Below are positions 41,290-49,966 of a stretch of DNA of 64,000 nt, in pieces. A program made the translations under genes and the position numbers. Every line of letters begins with the position of its first letter. The stretch's first letter is position 1. Source of the stretch: Desulfatibacillum aliphaticivorans DSM 15576 (GTDB lineage: Bacteria; Desulfobacterota; Desulfobacteria; Desulfobacterales; Desulfatibacillaceae); contig NZ_AUCT01000009.1 in assembly GCF_000429905.1 (NCBI RefSeq), positions 144,725 to 208,724 of the forward strand. The letters run 5' to 3'. The notes under the pieces are model-generated. The model searched no databases and was not told where the DNA came from. It was given only the letters and a program-made list of their open reading frames with translations.

Positions 41290-41869
41290 TCCGGCCGTGC
41301 GCCTTGGCGTGTTTTCGGACACCCACGGCAATGCGCGGTACATGCAGGAGGCGCTGCAGAATCTCGGGCCGTTTAACATGATCATCCATCTTGGGGATGG
41401 GGTCCGGGAAGGCCGGGAATTGGCCAAACAATGGGGACTGCCTTTCATGGGGGTGCGCGGCAATGAGGATTACGGCGCTCTGGCCCCCATGGACGACGAC
41501 ATATCCTTTCACGGATTCAAGGTCTTCATGATGCACGGGCATCAGATGGAAATCAATCCGTACCAGGACGCCGAGACCTGGGATCGGCATTATAAGGAAA
41601 TGGCCCAAAGGGCCGCACGAAACAGCGCCGATATTTTTCTTTTCGGTCACACGCACAAACCGGTTTTGAAGAATCAGGAGGGGGTTCTTATCTGCAATCC
41701 GGGAGACCATTATCTGGGATCTTCCTTTCCTCCCGGATTTATCGAACTGGTAATCGAACCCCGCAAAGCGGCGGCGGTTTTGTTTTTACGTAAATCCGCC
41801 GGGCGATGGATTGAAAGCGCCCGGGAGGAGTTGCACAGCCAAACGGCGGACGAAGCGGTTGGCGAGTAA
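41273..41869 (+). CDS. YfcE-type calcineurin-like metallophosphoesterase
   Basis: 198 residues from ATG 41273, inside the end of the PHP gene. Motifs of the MJ0936/YfcE family: GVFSDTHGN, HLGDG, GVRGNED, MMHGHQME, FGHTHKP. Binds two metals and cleaves phosphodiesters in vitro in studied relatives; the natural substrate is unknown. Overlapping arrangement with a PHP phosphoesterase suggests a joint function. Confidence 0.9.
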   Translation: MAKSNSPAVRLGVFSDTHGNARYMQEALQNLGPFNMIIHLGDGVREGRELAKQWGLPFMGVRGNEDYGALAPMDDDISFHGFKVFMMHGHQMEINPYQDAETWDRHYKEMAQRAARNSADIFLFGHTHKPVLKNQEGVLICNPGDHYLGSSFPPGFIELVIEPRKAAAVLFLRKSAGRWIESAREELHSQTADEAVGE

Positions 41870-41888
41870 TACAATAAGCGTTTTGAAG

Positions 41889-41914
41889 GTTGGATAGAGT
41901 TTGCGAAACCCAAC
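41889..41914. repeat. 26-base hairpin repeat, copy 2
   Basis: GTTGGATAGAGTTTGCGAAACCCAAC, differing at two positions from the copy at 40109. It lies between the phosphoesterase and the acyl-CoA dehydrogenase genes. Confidence 0.7.
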
Positions 41915-42002
41915 ACAAAGGGGTCGAACACAAGCGATTGGGATTTTTCATATTCCGGAGAGAACGACTATCTCCCGGAAATAATAATCAAGGAGGAATA
42001 AG

Positions 42003-43808
42003 GTGGCGGATAAATTTTACAGCGAGCGGAATCTTAAATTCCTGCTTTACGAGGTTTTTGATGCAGCGTCTCTGACCAAATACGATTACTACAGCGAACA
42101 CAATAAAAAGATGTTCGACATGGTCCTGGCGGAGGCGGACAAGCTGGCTAAAAAAATGATGCGCCCCATCCTTGAGGAAATGGACCGCAACCCGCCCGAG
42201 TTGGAAGACGGGTCCATCAGGGTGCATGACGACGTCAGGAAGATCCTGGACGAATGCGGCAAGGGCGGCTGGATCACCGCTTCCAAGCCGGTTGATCACG
42301 GCGGCGATCAACTTCCCTTGATGATTACGGACAGTTGCCAGTATATATTCTGCGCGGCCAACTATTCGGCGGCCGTGTATCCCGGATTGAACGCCGGAGC
42401 GTCCCATCTCATAGAAGAATTCGGTTCCGAGGATTTAAAGGAAACCTATCTTCCCAATCTGCACAACGGTACATGGCAGGGCACCATGGCCTTGACCGAG
42501 CCCGGGGCGGGAAGCTCTCTTTCCGACCTGGAAACTTCGGCGGAACCCACGGAAGAGGGGTATTACCTGATCCGCGGCCAAAAGATATTCATTTCAGCAG
42601 GGGACCACAACTGCGTGGACAACGTAGTCCACCTTATGCTCGCGAAAATCAAGGGAGGCCCTCCTGGGGTCAAAGGCATATCCTTGTTTGTGGTTCCCAA
42701 GTTTAGGCCCGCTCTGGGGGGCGGGCTTGAGCCCAATGATGTGGTTGCTTCGGGGGTGTACCACAAAATGGGCTACCGTGGGGCTCCTATCGCTCAGCTA
42801 AGTATGGGGGACGGCGACAATTGCCGCGGATGGCTGGTCGGGGAGCCCCACAAAGGTCTTTTCTACATGTTTCAGATGATGAATGAAGCACGTCTTGGGG
42901 TTGGGTTGGGGGCTACAGCCATAGCGTCGGCTGCATATTATGCAGCTTTGGAATATTGCAGGGAAAGGCGGCAAGGTCGGAAAATCGGCCAAAAAGACCC
43001 CACCCAACCCCAGGTTCCCATCATCGAACATGCGGACATCCGCCGGGCCCTGCTTTTTCAAAAGGCCATTATCGAGGGCTCGCATTCCCTGCTGCTGCAA
43101 GGCTGCAAATACGCGGACATGATGCGCGTGACCACCGGAGAGGAGCAGGAGCGTTACTCCCTGCTTCTGGACCTCTTGACTCCCGTGGCCAAGACCTATC
43201 CCTCGGAGATGGGCATCCAGGCTGTCAGCCAGGGGCTGCAATGCTTCGGCGGGTCCGGCTACTGCGACGACTATCCCCTGGAGCAGTACTACCGCGACAT
43301 GCGCATTCATCCCATTCACGAGGGAACCACAGCCATCCACGGCCTGGACATCCTGGGCCGCAAGGTGGTCATGAAAGAAGGCAAGGCCTTCGCCATATTC
43401 AAGCAAGAGGTTTTGCAGACGGCGCAAAGCGCGGAGGCCGACAACGAACTGAAGGGATTCGGCGGAAAGCTGAAAGCCGCCCTGGAAGTCTTGGACGACG
43501 CCACCAAGCACCTGCTCAACCTGGCCGCCAAAAAGGGGCCGGAATACTTCCTGGCGGACGCCACTCTTTATCTGGAATTGTTCGGCATCGTCACCATCGC
43601 CTGGCAATGGCTGGTCCAGGGGCTTGCAGCAAGCAAGGCTTTGAGCGAAGGCGCCAAGAAAAAGGACGTGAACTTCTACAACGGCAAGATTGTTACCCTG
43701 AATTATTTTTACGCGTACGAACTTCCTAAAATTACCGGCCTGAGCATTCGGCTGCTTAACACGGACGGCCTCACCGTGGACTTGGATACGGCGATATTTA
43801 ACGACTAA
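42003..43808 (+). CDS. acyl-CoA dehydrogenase, long (FadE/DUF1974-like) type
   Basis: 601 residues from GTG 42003, with AAGGAGG ahead. The usual dehydrogenase core (TMALTEPGAGSSLSDLET, GQKIFISAGDH, GGSGYCDDYPLEQYYRDMR) includes the catalytic Glu in IHEGTTAIHG. It has an N-terminal extension and a C-terminal alpha-helical domain of about 120 residues, typical of the roughly 600-residue family used in Desulfobacterota beta-oxidation. It is a paralogue of the gene at 61583. An imperfect palindrome TTCCGGAGA...TCTCCCGGAA lies just upstream. Confidence 0.93.
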   Translation: MADKFYSERNLKFLLYEVFDAASLTKYDYYSEHNKKMFDMVLAEADKLAKKMMRPILEEMDRNPPELEDGSIRVHDDVRKILDECGKGGWITASKPVDHGGDQLPLMITDSCQYIFCAANYSAAVYPGLNAGASHLIEEFGSEDLKETYLPNLHNGTWQGTMALTEPGAGSSLSDLETSAEPTEEGYYLIRGQKIFISAGDHNCVDNVVHLMLAKIKGGPPGVKGISLFVVPKFRPALGGGLEPNDVVASGVYHKMGYRGAPIAQLSMGDGDNCRGWLVGEPHKGLFYMFQMMNEARLGVGLGATAIASAAYYAALEYCRERRQGRKIGQKDPTQPQVPIIEHADIRRALLFQKAIIEGSHSLLLQGCKYADMMRVTTGEEQERYSLLLDLLTPVAKTYPSEMGIQAVSQGLQCFGGSGYCDDYPLEQYYRDMRIHPIHEGTTAIHGLDILGRKVVMKEGKAFAIFKQEVLQTAQSAEADNELKGFGGKLKAALEVLDDATKHLLNLAAKKGPEYFLADATLYLELFGIVTIAWQWLVQGLAASKALSEGAKKKDVNFYNGKIVTLNYFYAYELPKITGLSIRLLNTDGLTVDLDTAIFND

Positions 43809-43822
43809 CGGAGGGAATAGCC

Positions 43823-45355
43823 ATGACGGATCAAAATAAATACGACGCCATAATCATAGGGGCCGGAGTGGGCGGCCTCACCGTGGGATCGCTTCTGGCA
43901 AAGCACGGCAAAAAGGTGCTGATTCTTGAACAGAACGACCGTGTCGGGGGCAGGGCCTTGTCCGTAGCAGGCGAGGAAATCACCAAACGCGGCGCCCAGT
44001 GGTACAAGGATATCCTGGAAACCCAATACACCTATGTGGCCAGCTCCGAACCTGAGTTGGAAGAGTTGGTGAAAAGCGGCATGCTGAACGGATACGTCCT
44101 GGACGTGGGGTATCACGCCCTGAGCATGAACGGCAACGCCTACCTGTACGATTTTGTGCAGCAGATCGACGGCATTGACGGCGTGAAAATGAACGGCAGC
44201 CACTACGGCACTTATTACAAGGGCGAGTTTTACATGGACCTGATCGGGTCCCAGCCCGTGGATCCCAGGTATGTGGAAATTGCTGAAAGGGAGAAAATCC
44301 CCTTTTATAAATATTACACCACGCCGTACAAACTTAATGATGAACAGATCGACGAATTGGAAAAGGTCTCCCTCCAGCAATGGGGAGAGGAAATGGGCCT
44401 GACCAAAAACGACATCCTTTGGAACAATCTCTGCTCGGTCAGCACCTTGTTCTCCACCATCAACAATCCTGAGGATATTTCCATTGGCGACATCTTCCGC
44501 TTCTTCAAGCACGCTGTCAGCCCCAAGCTGGAAAAAGGGCTGTGCGAATACGTAGGGGGATTCGTGTCCGGCGGCGTCATGGAATGGAGCAAGGCCGTGG
44601 CCCGCAAGTATCAGGAACTGGGCGGCGAGCTGTCTCTGGAAACCAGGGTTCGGGAAGTGGTCATAGAAAACGGCAGGGCCACCGGCGTGATTGCGGAAAA
44701 CGGGAGCGGAGAAATGAAGGTTTATCAGGCGGAAGCCGTGGTGAGCAACGTTCCGGCCCAGGATTCCTTCAAGTTCATGGATAAATCCCACTTTCCCGGA
44801 GACTGGGCTCAAAAGACCGAAACCATGTACGGCTACGGAAGCTACGTTCCGTACTGGGGCCTCAACTCCCTGGCCATGCCCGAAGAGCACGCCACGCGCA
44901 ATTATAAAAATAGTTGCGTGCTGCCCAAGGAAGAAGGCTTTGATTATGACGTGTACATTTGCTGGAGCATCCAGTCGGCCCTGGATCCCTCCGTGGCGCC
45001 GGACGGCAAATACCTGTACACGGCCTATCTGCCCCTGACCGAATCCGAGGCCAAGAATAAGGTTTTGGTGGATAAAATCGTCAAACGCCTGCCGGATTTT
45101 ATGGAAGAAATTTATCCCGGCTTCAAAAAGACCATCGATTGGAAACTGGACCTCATGTGCTGGAAGTTGGAAGGCGTGGCCAAAAGCGTGTCCCAGGCAG
45201 GCACCCAAAAAGTTCCGGTTAAGTCTCCTCACGTGGAAGGCCTGTACTTTGCCGGAGACACGGCCAAGGGCTACGGCGTGGCCATGGACTGCGCCTGCAC
45301 CTCGGGCATGATCTGCGCGTCCGAAATGCTGGGCGTGGATTTTGGAGTCCGCTAA
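43823..45355 (+). CDS. FAD-dependent phytoene-desaturase-like oxidoreductase
   Basis: 510 residues. FAD-binding Rossmann motif IIIGAGVGGLTVGSLLAKHG followed by NDRVGGRALSV at the N-terminus, and a C-terminal FAD contact (GLYFAGDTAKGYGVAMD). This places it with phytoene desaturases, amine oxidases and retinol saturases. It could add or remove a double bond in an isoprenoid or cyclic intermediate, which fits the CrtC-like protein upstream. It is 14 bases after the dehydrogenase gene, and a truncated relative follows. Confidence 0.87.
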   Translation: MTDQNKYDAIIIGAGVGGLTVGSLLAKHGKKVLILEQNDRVGGRALSVAGEEITKRGAQWYKDILETQYTYVASSEPELEELVKSGMLNGYVLDVGYHALSMNGNAYLYDFVQQIDGIDGVKMNGSHYGTYYKGEFYMDLIGSQPVDPRYVEIAEREKIPFYKYYTTPYKLNDEQIDELEKVSLQQWGEEMGLTKNDILWNNLCSVSTLFSTINNPEDISIGDIFRFFKHAVSPKLEKGLCEYVGGFVSGGVMEWSKAVARKYQELGGELSLETRVREVVIENGRATGVIAENGSGEMKVYQAEAVVSNVPAQDSFKFMDKSHFPGDWAQKTETMYGYGSYVPYWGLNSLAMPEEHATRNYKNSCVLPKEEGFDYDVYICWSIQSALDPSVAPDGKYLYTAYLPLTESEAKNKVLVDKIVKRLPDFMEEIYPGFKKTIDWKLDLMCWKLEGVAKSVSQAGTQKVPVKSPHVEGLYFAGDTAKGYGVAMDCACTSGMICASEMLGVDFGVR

Positions 45356-45376
45356 CCTCGTTAAAAGGAGAACGCC

Positions 45377-45679
45377 ATGAAGGATGTTTCCATTTACGGG
45401 GCCGGGCTGGCCGGTTTGGTTGCGGCCATTAACTTAGCGCGGGAAGGTCTGAACGTAACGGTCTACGAACGAGAGGACGAGATCGGGGGATCCAAGGATC
45501 TGCACCCTTCCGTTCATTCCACGCCCATGCAGCCAAAAGAAACCTGGGACTACATAGGCGTCGATCTTTCCAGCCATTTTGTGAAAACCGACGCCTATTT
45601 TCAAATTGCCGCCGCTCTTCGTAATCCCCGTGGAGGGGGCGGCGGCGGGATGATTGCGGTAGTCTTGCAATCATCATGA
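45377..45679 (+). pseudogene. truncated FAD/NAD(P) oxidoreductase, N-terminal fragment
   Basis: Starts like a complete gene (GGAG before ATG 45377) with a dinucleotide motif IYGAGLAGLVAAINLAREG and YEREDEIGGSKD, then breaks at about residue 81. From 45621 the reading frame runs into a dispersed repeat (type B) and stops at 100 residues; normal relatives are 350-500. Sequence after the repeat does not resume this family. The fragment is probably non-functional, though it could still give a short Rossmann peptide. Confidence 0.8.
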
Positions 45680-45708
45680 CGCATTCCCGGAAACGGGGAC
45701 CCAGTGTC
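45621..45708 (+). repeat. dispersed palindromic repeat, interior type B, copy 2, inside a broken gene
   Basis: GTAATCCCCGTGGAGGGGGC... through an inner GATGATTGCGG hairpin to AAACGGGGACCCAGTGTC. It starts exactly where the oxidoreductase sequence ends. Confidence 0.8.
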
Positions 45709-45765
45709 TTTCGGGGGTCAATGCGGGCTGAACGCCCCTTGGAAAATCAACGCTAAAAACCGTGA

Positions 45766-45888
45766 AAGCCAACTATTGAACTAGTTGGCAGAGCGGTCTT
45801 TCCTTTTACCGTGGTCCTGGAGCTTCCCAACGGGGAGCCTGCGTGTGAAGTCACGTTCGATTTTTATATGTATCGCAACAGGGAATAG
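45766..45888 (+). pseudogene. C-terminal fragment, possibly a hot-dog thioesterase
   Basis: An open stretch ending at TAG 45888 reads AVFPFTVVLELPNGEPACEV and then TFDFYMYRNRE. It has alternating beta-strand character similar to the end of hot-dog thioesterases, but it has no start codon. It overlaps a perfect inverted repeat GCCAACTA/TAGTTGGC at 45768-45789. Family call is weak. The remaining gap up to 46037 holds one more hairpin, GCGGCGGC/GCCGCCGC at 45951-45979. Confidence 0.3.
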
Positions 45889-46037
45889 TTTTCAGCAAGG
45901 ATACGGCTCATTTTTATCATCCCCGTTTATTTCATGTGATTCCGGGGAGCGCGGCGGCGTTTTCGCCTTGGGCCGCCGCCGTTGATGGAATGCAAAAATA
46001 TACCAGACTAATATTCCACAAGAAGTGAGGGGGAAAA

Positions 46038-47063
46038 ATGAAAACAAAAGCGTGTTTCATCCTGGTTAGTTTGCTCATCGCCTTATCCTTTGGGGGCAGC
46101 GGCCCTTGCTTCGGCGCCGAAGGATGGAGCGAAACCTATAAAGTCGGCACCATCGCTCCAAAGGGCATTGCCTGGGCCTTGCAAATGGATAGGATCGTGT
46201 TTCCCGAGGTGGCCAAAGCGACGGACGGGAACCTGGTCATCAAAGTGTATTGGGGCGGCGTCATGGGGGACGACGAAGCCATCATCAAAAAAATGCGGAT
46301 CGGCCAGCTCCACGGGGCGGGAATGTCCGGCTACGGCTGCACCCTGGCCATTCCTGAAATGGCGGTCATGCAATTGCCCTTTCTTTTTAACAACTGGCAG
46401 GAAGTGGACTACGTCAAAGAAAAAATGGCGCCCATCTTTGACGAAATCGCCAGGGATCACGACTACATGGTCATTGCGTACATTGACCAGGACTTTGACG
46501 TCTTTTTTTCGTCCAAATACGACATGACCAAGGTCGAGGATTTCGCCCAGGCCAAGATCATCTCCTGGAGCGGCGCCTTGGAGGGGGAAGTGCTGCAAGC
46601 CATCGGCGCCCATCCCATTCCGGTTTCCATGACCGAAGCGCCCACCTCCATCAGGCAGGGGATAGGGGACACCATCATCGCCCCCAAGGCCTGGGCCGTG
46701 GGAACTCAGCTATACAGCATCCTTAAATACGTCAGCCCGCTGAACATCCGGTATTCTCCCGCCGTCATGCTGCTGACCTGGGAGGCATATGAACAAATGC
46801 CCCAGGATTACCGCGACCGGTTTATGGCGGTCCGGCCCAAGATTATGCGGGATTTCTGCCTGGCCGCGCGCGAGGACAATGAGAAGTGCCTCAATGCATT
46901 GCTTGAATACGGGATTAAACAACGCGAAATGTCCCCGGAGGAAAAAGCCAAGCTCGAATCCATGGCGCACACGGTTTGGGAAGACCAAGCCGGCCAGCAA
47001 TACCCCGCCGAACTCCTTGAGCAGATCCAGGACCATCTGGAAGAGTTTCGCAGCAACAAATAA
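46038..47063 (+). CDS. TRAP-transporter periplasmic solute-binding protein (DctP family), orphan
   Basis: 341 residues with a signal peptide (MKTKACFILVSLLIALSFGG, likely cut after CFGAE). DctP-family features include YKVGTIAPKGIAWALQMDRI, a central PIPVSMTEAPTSIRQGIGDT (the Arg that holds a substrate carboxylate in many members may be R-QGIG here) and a helical end. It would bind a carboxylate in the periplasm. No DctQ or DctM membrane genes are nearby, so uptake must use a distant permease, or it acts as a sensor/binding protein. It lies before an acyl-CoA synthetase, consistent with acid uptake then activation. Confidence 0.88.
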   Translation: MKTKACFILVSLLIALSFGGSGPCFGAEGWSETYKVGTIAPKGIAWALQMDRIVFPEVAKATDGNLVIKVYWGGVMGDDEAIIKKMRIGQLHGAGMSGYGCTLAIPEMAVMQLPFLFNNWQEVDYVKEKMAPIFDEIARDHDYMVIAYIDQDFDVFFSSKYDMTKVEDFAQAKIISWSGALEGEVLQAIGAHPIPVSMTEAPTSIRQGIGDTIIAPKAWAVGTQLYSILKYVSPLNIRYSPAVMLLTWEAYEQMPQDYRDRFMAVRPKIMRDFCLAAREDNEKCLNALLEYGIKQREMSPEEKAKLESMAHTVWEDQAGQQYPAELLEQIQDHLEEFRSNK

Positions 47064-47112
47064 TTTTGTTGTAAAACCGATATAACCATCTTTTTTTGCA
47101 GGAGATTGCACG

Positions 47113-48903
47113 ATGAAAAGGTTAGGACTGCTGGAGACGTCTCAGCTTGCCATTAAAGCTCCTTTCATACAACCGGCAAGATACCACGTAAGGCATGCGC
47201 TTCCCGCCATAGGCTACGGAACCGCGCTTAAGCTGCTTATGCCGGACAAACTTTGGAAACTGGCCGCTGCAGGGAAAGCCAATGCGGCGCCCATGCTTAT
47301 ACTCAATATGATGGACGTCAGGGGCGAACAGGAAGCCGTCGTCTCGGACGAAAAACGCCTGAAAACCAGGGATTTCAAAGACCGTTTTCTCAGAATCGCC
47401 AACTGGCTCATCCATTCCGGGATGCAGCCCAAAGACAAGGCCGCCGTGCTCATGCACAATTCCGCCGAAGTGCTGGAAACCCTGGTGGGCGCCTCCTTTG
47501 CAGGCTGCACCAGCCCCGGGCTGAACTGGCACCTGGCAGGTGAGGAACTGGCCAAAACCATCAACGTTTCCAAGCCTAAAACCGTTTTTGTAGGCGAGGA
47601 TTTTGTGGATCGGGTGTTGGGGATAGCCGACCAAATCCCCTCGGTGAAGAATTTTGTGGCCGTGGGCGCCAAGGTTCCCAAAGGCTGGATTCCTTACGAA
47701 GAGGCGGCGACATTCTCCCGGAACGCCATGCCTTCCGGCCGATTCATATTCGGCGCAGCGCCTTATACTTCCGGAACCACCGGCGTGCCGAAAAACGTTA
47801 ACCTGAACGACGGCCTCAGCTACCTGTTCGACGACACGGCCCCCGCTCCCAACGCGGAACTCATGGAGTATTTCGAGCTTTTGTTCTGCATGTTGAACGC
47901 CGGATTTCACCTGAACATGCACAAGATTAAAGATTTGCGCTCCCTGGTCATCACGCCCATGTACCACGCCGGAACCATTGCAGCCCTGTTTCCCGTCTTG
48001 TACGGCGGAACCCTGGTGCTGGAGTCCAAATTCGACCCGGAGCAGGTTTTGGCGACCATGCAAAAGGAGCGCATTTCGTGGACTTTTATGGTCCCCACCA
48101 TGTTGAGCAGAATTCTGAATCTTCCTGACGAGGTGAAGCGTAAATACGATCTCTCGTCCATGCGCTCCCTGATTTCCGGCGCCGCGCCGTGCTCCCCGGA
48201 AATCAAGACCGGAATCAACGAACTCTTCATGCAGCAGGGCGCTCCCGGACCCGTGTTTCACGAGTACTACGGCTCCACCGAAACCATGATGGTTTCCGTG
48301 CTCAGGCCCGGCGATTACAACAATCGCCCCGAGCGCCTGAAAAGCGTGGGCAAACCCCGGTGCGGGGAAGTCTGCCTGGTGGACCCGCTAACCGAGCAGG
48401 CCGTGAGCAACGGCGAACAGGGCTCCATCTGCGCCCGCACCGTCAGCACCCTGGGGCTTTCATACGGAACCGACAGCAGCCTGCTGGACGACGCCTACGT
48501 TACCATCAACGGCAAGCTCTACTACAAGGACGGCCTCATGGGATACCAGGATAAGGACGGCTTCCTGTATCTTACGGACCGGATCAAGGACATGGTGATT
48601 TCCGGCGGCGTGAACGTCTTTCCCGGAGAGGTGGAAAAAGCCCTGGCCGCCCATCCGGCCGTGGACGACGTGGCCGTTTTCGGCGTGCCGGATCAGGATC
48701 TTGGGGAGGTCATGCGGGCTGAAATCCAATTAATGCCGGGCGCGGAAATGACCGAGGAGGAAGCCTTCGCCCATTGCAAGGCCCAGGGCCTGTTCGGCTA
48801 TAAAATGCCGCGATACGTGGGCTTTATGGAAAAACTGCCCCGCCGCATCGACGGCAAGATGATCAAGAGGGCGTTGAAGGAAAAATACTGGCCTGCTTCT
48901 TAA
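47113..48903 (+). CDS. AMP-forming acyl-CoA synthetase (long/branched-chain acid type)
   Basis: 596 residues of the ANL superfamily. P-loop-like YTSGTTGVPKNV, the A5 motif YYGSTETMM, A7/A8 region DGFLYLTDRIKDMVISGG and the C-terminal Lys in RRIDGKMIKRAL. It makes acyl-CoA from a free acid, ATP and CoA with release of AMP and pyrophosphate. It has 50 residues before the core. It is the probable entry step of the island and closes it; a hairpin lies 32 bases on. Confidence 0.92.
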   Translation: MKRLGLLETSQLAIKAPFIQPARYHVRHALPAIGYGTALKLLMPDKLWKLAAAGKANAAPMLILNMMDVRGEQEAVVSDEKRLKTRDFKDRFLRIANWLIHSGMQPKDKAAVLMHNSAEVLETLVGASFAGCTSPGLNWHLAGEELAKTINVSKPKTVFVGEDFVDRVLGIADQIPSVKNFVAVGAKVPKGWIPYEEAATFSRNAMPSGRFIFGAAPYTSGTTGVPKNVNLNDGLSYLFDDTAPAPNAELMEYFELLFCMLNAGFHLNMHKIKDLRSLVITPMYHAGTIAALFPVLYGGTLVLESKFDPEQVLATMQKERISWTFMVPTMLSRILNLPDEVKRKYDLSSMRSLISGAAPCSPEIKTGINELFMQQGAPGPVFHEYYGSTETMMVSVLRPGDYNNRPERLKSVGKPRCGEVCLVDPLTEQAVSNGEQGSICARTVSTLGLSYGTDSSLLDDAYVTINGKLYYKDGLMGYQDKDGFLYLTDRIKDMVISGGVNVFPGEVEKALAAHPAVDDVAVFGVPDQDLGEVMRAEIQLMPGAEMTEEEAFAHCKAQGLFGYKMPRYVGFMEKLPRRIDGKMIKRALKEKYWPAS

Positions 48904-48934
48904 ATATTAATTTTTGTTACAATAGCTTGTCTGC

Positions 48935-48964
48935 GCGGGATGGAATTTTTGGGTTTCATCCCGC
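48935..48964 (+). terminator. possible terminator of the acyl-CoA island
   Basis: GCGGGATG/CATCCCGC perfect 8-bp stem with a 14-nt loop, followed by ATTTATTT, only a weak T-rich tail. In the gap 48904-49335. Confidence 0.45.
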
Positions 48965-49033
48965 ATTTATTTCTGCTTCATATCCGAGAAATTTTTCAAA
49001 GGGCTTTTTACAAGAACCCCAAAAAGGAAGGGG

Positions 49034-49060
49034 GGGGCTGTCTGAGGGGTAGACAGCCCC
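49034..49060. other. strong hairpin of unknown role
   Basis: GGGGCTGTCT pairs perfectly with AGACAGCCCC across a 7-nt loop. It lacks a T-run. It lies upstream of the pRiA4b-ORF3-like gene; no gene is seen in the remaining part of the gap, 49061-49335. Confidence 0.5.
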
Positions 49061-49335
49061 GCTGTTTGGTGAGTGTGGAGTGGTTAGAGGTGAATCCTAT
49101 TCCGTCAAACGAGGTCGGTGTTCATGAGGCGGAACGCCGGCAGTAGGCGCCGGTTGCAAAAGGTATGTGATTCTATGCTTTCACACTCTGAAATTATGGT
49201 CGCCCCTGACATTTTTTCGGTTACAAAAAATATTTAAAAAAGTTTTTTCAACGAGGCTTGCAACCAAGGGCGGTTCTGTGTATTACAGAATTCGACGCAT
49301 ATGTGCATCACTATTAGCATTGGGAAAGAAGGGAT

Positions 49336-49905
49336 ATGCCTCAGCGAAAGAAAATCCTGCCTCTTAAACAGGTCTACCAAATCAAGGTCTCATTGAAAAA
49401 CATCCGTCCCCCCATATGGAGGCGGCTGTTGGTCACCAGCGATACTACCCTGCCGCGATTTCACATGATCATCCAAAATGCCATGGGATGGCAAAACGGA
49501 CACGACCATGTTTTTGAAATTGAAAAAATGGAGTTTGGCGTCAACGACCCTTACGACCCCACGTCGCCCAAGGACGAGACCAAAATACGCCTCTCCAAGA
49601 TCGTGAACCGGGAAGGCCAGCGCTTTAAGTACATCTACGATTACGGCGATTACTGGGAGCACGAAGTGCTTGTGGAAAAGATTCTGCCCCTGGAAAAAGG
49701 CGAGTCCTATCCCCAGTGCATCAAGGGCAAACGCGCTTGCCCGCCGGAAGACGTGGGCGGCCCTCCCGGGTATCAGGACTTGCTGGAAGCTCTGGAAAGC
49801 CCGGAGGAGACGGATAACGTGGAACTCCTGGACATCGTGGAAGATGACTGGGACCCGGACCACTTTGACCTTTCGGAAGCCAATGAAATGCTGACGGCCG
49901 TGTAA
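49336..49905 (+). CDS. plasmid pRiA4b ORF3-family protein
   Basis: 189 residues. VYQIKVSLKNIRPPIWRRLL at the N-terminus, then FHMIIQNAMGWQNGHDHVFE, YIYDYGDYWEHEV and PPEDVGGPPGYQDLLEAL are the family's conserved segments. The function is unknown; the family is widespread on bacterial chromosomes as well as plasmids, sometimes next to DNA-binding or SEC-C proteins. Nothing nearby suggests a mobile element. Spacing of 61 bases to pyrF. Confidence 0.85.
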   Translation: MPQRKKILPLKQVYQIKVSLKNIRPPIWRRLLVTSDTTLPRFHMIIQNAMGWQNGHDHVFEIEKMEFGVNDPYDPTSPKDETKIRLSKIVNREGQRFKYIYDYGDYWEHEVLVEKILPLEKGESYPQCIKGKRACPPEDVGGPPGYQDLLEALESPEETDNVELLDIVEDDWDPDHFDLSEANEMLTAV

Positions 49906-49966
49906 TTCGCACGGCGCCGCGTTAGAAATTTTTTGCATCCAACCATGGACCAATCAGGGAGAAGCC

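Noticed and set aside
40105..41463. 452-residue minus-strand open frame
   Set aside because: Crosses three genes on the opposite strand (MaoC, PHP, phosphoesterase), all with clear motifs.
49336..49905. pRiA4b ORF3-family gene as a sign of an integrated plasmid
   Set aside because: The family is common on chromosomes and no replication, partition, conjugation or integrase gene is near.
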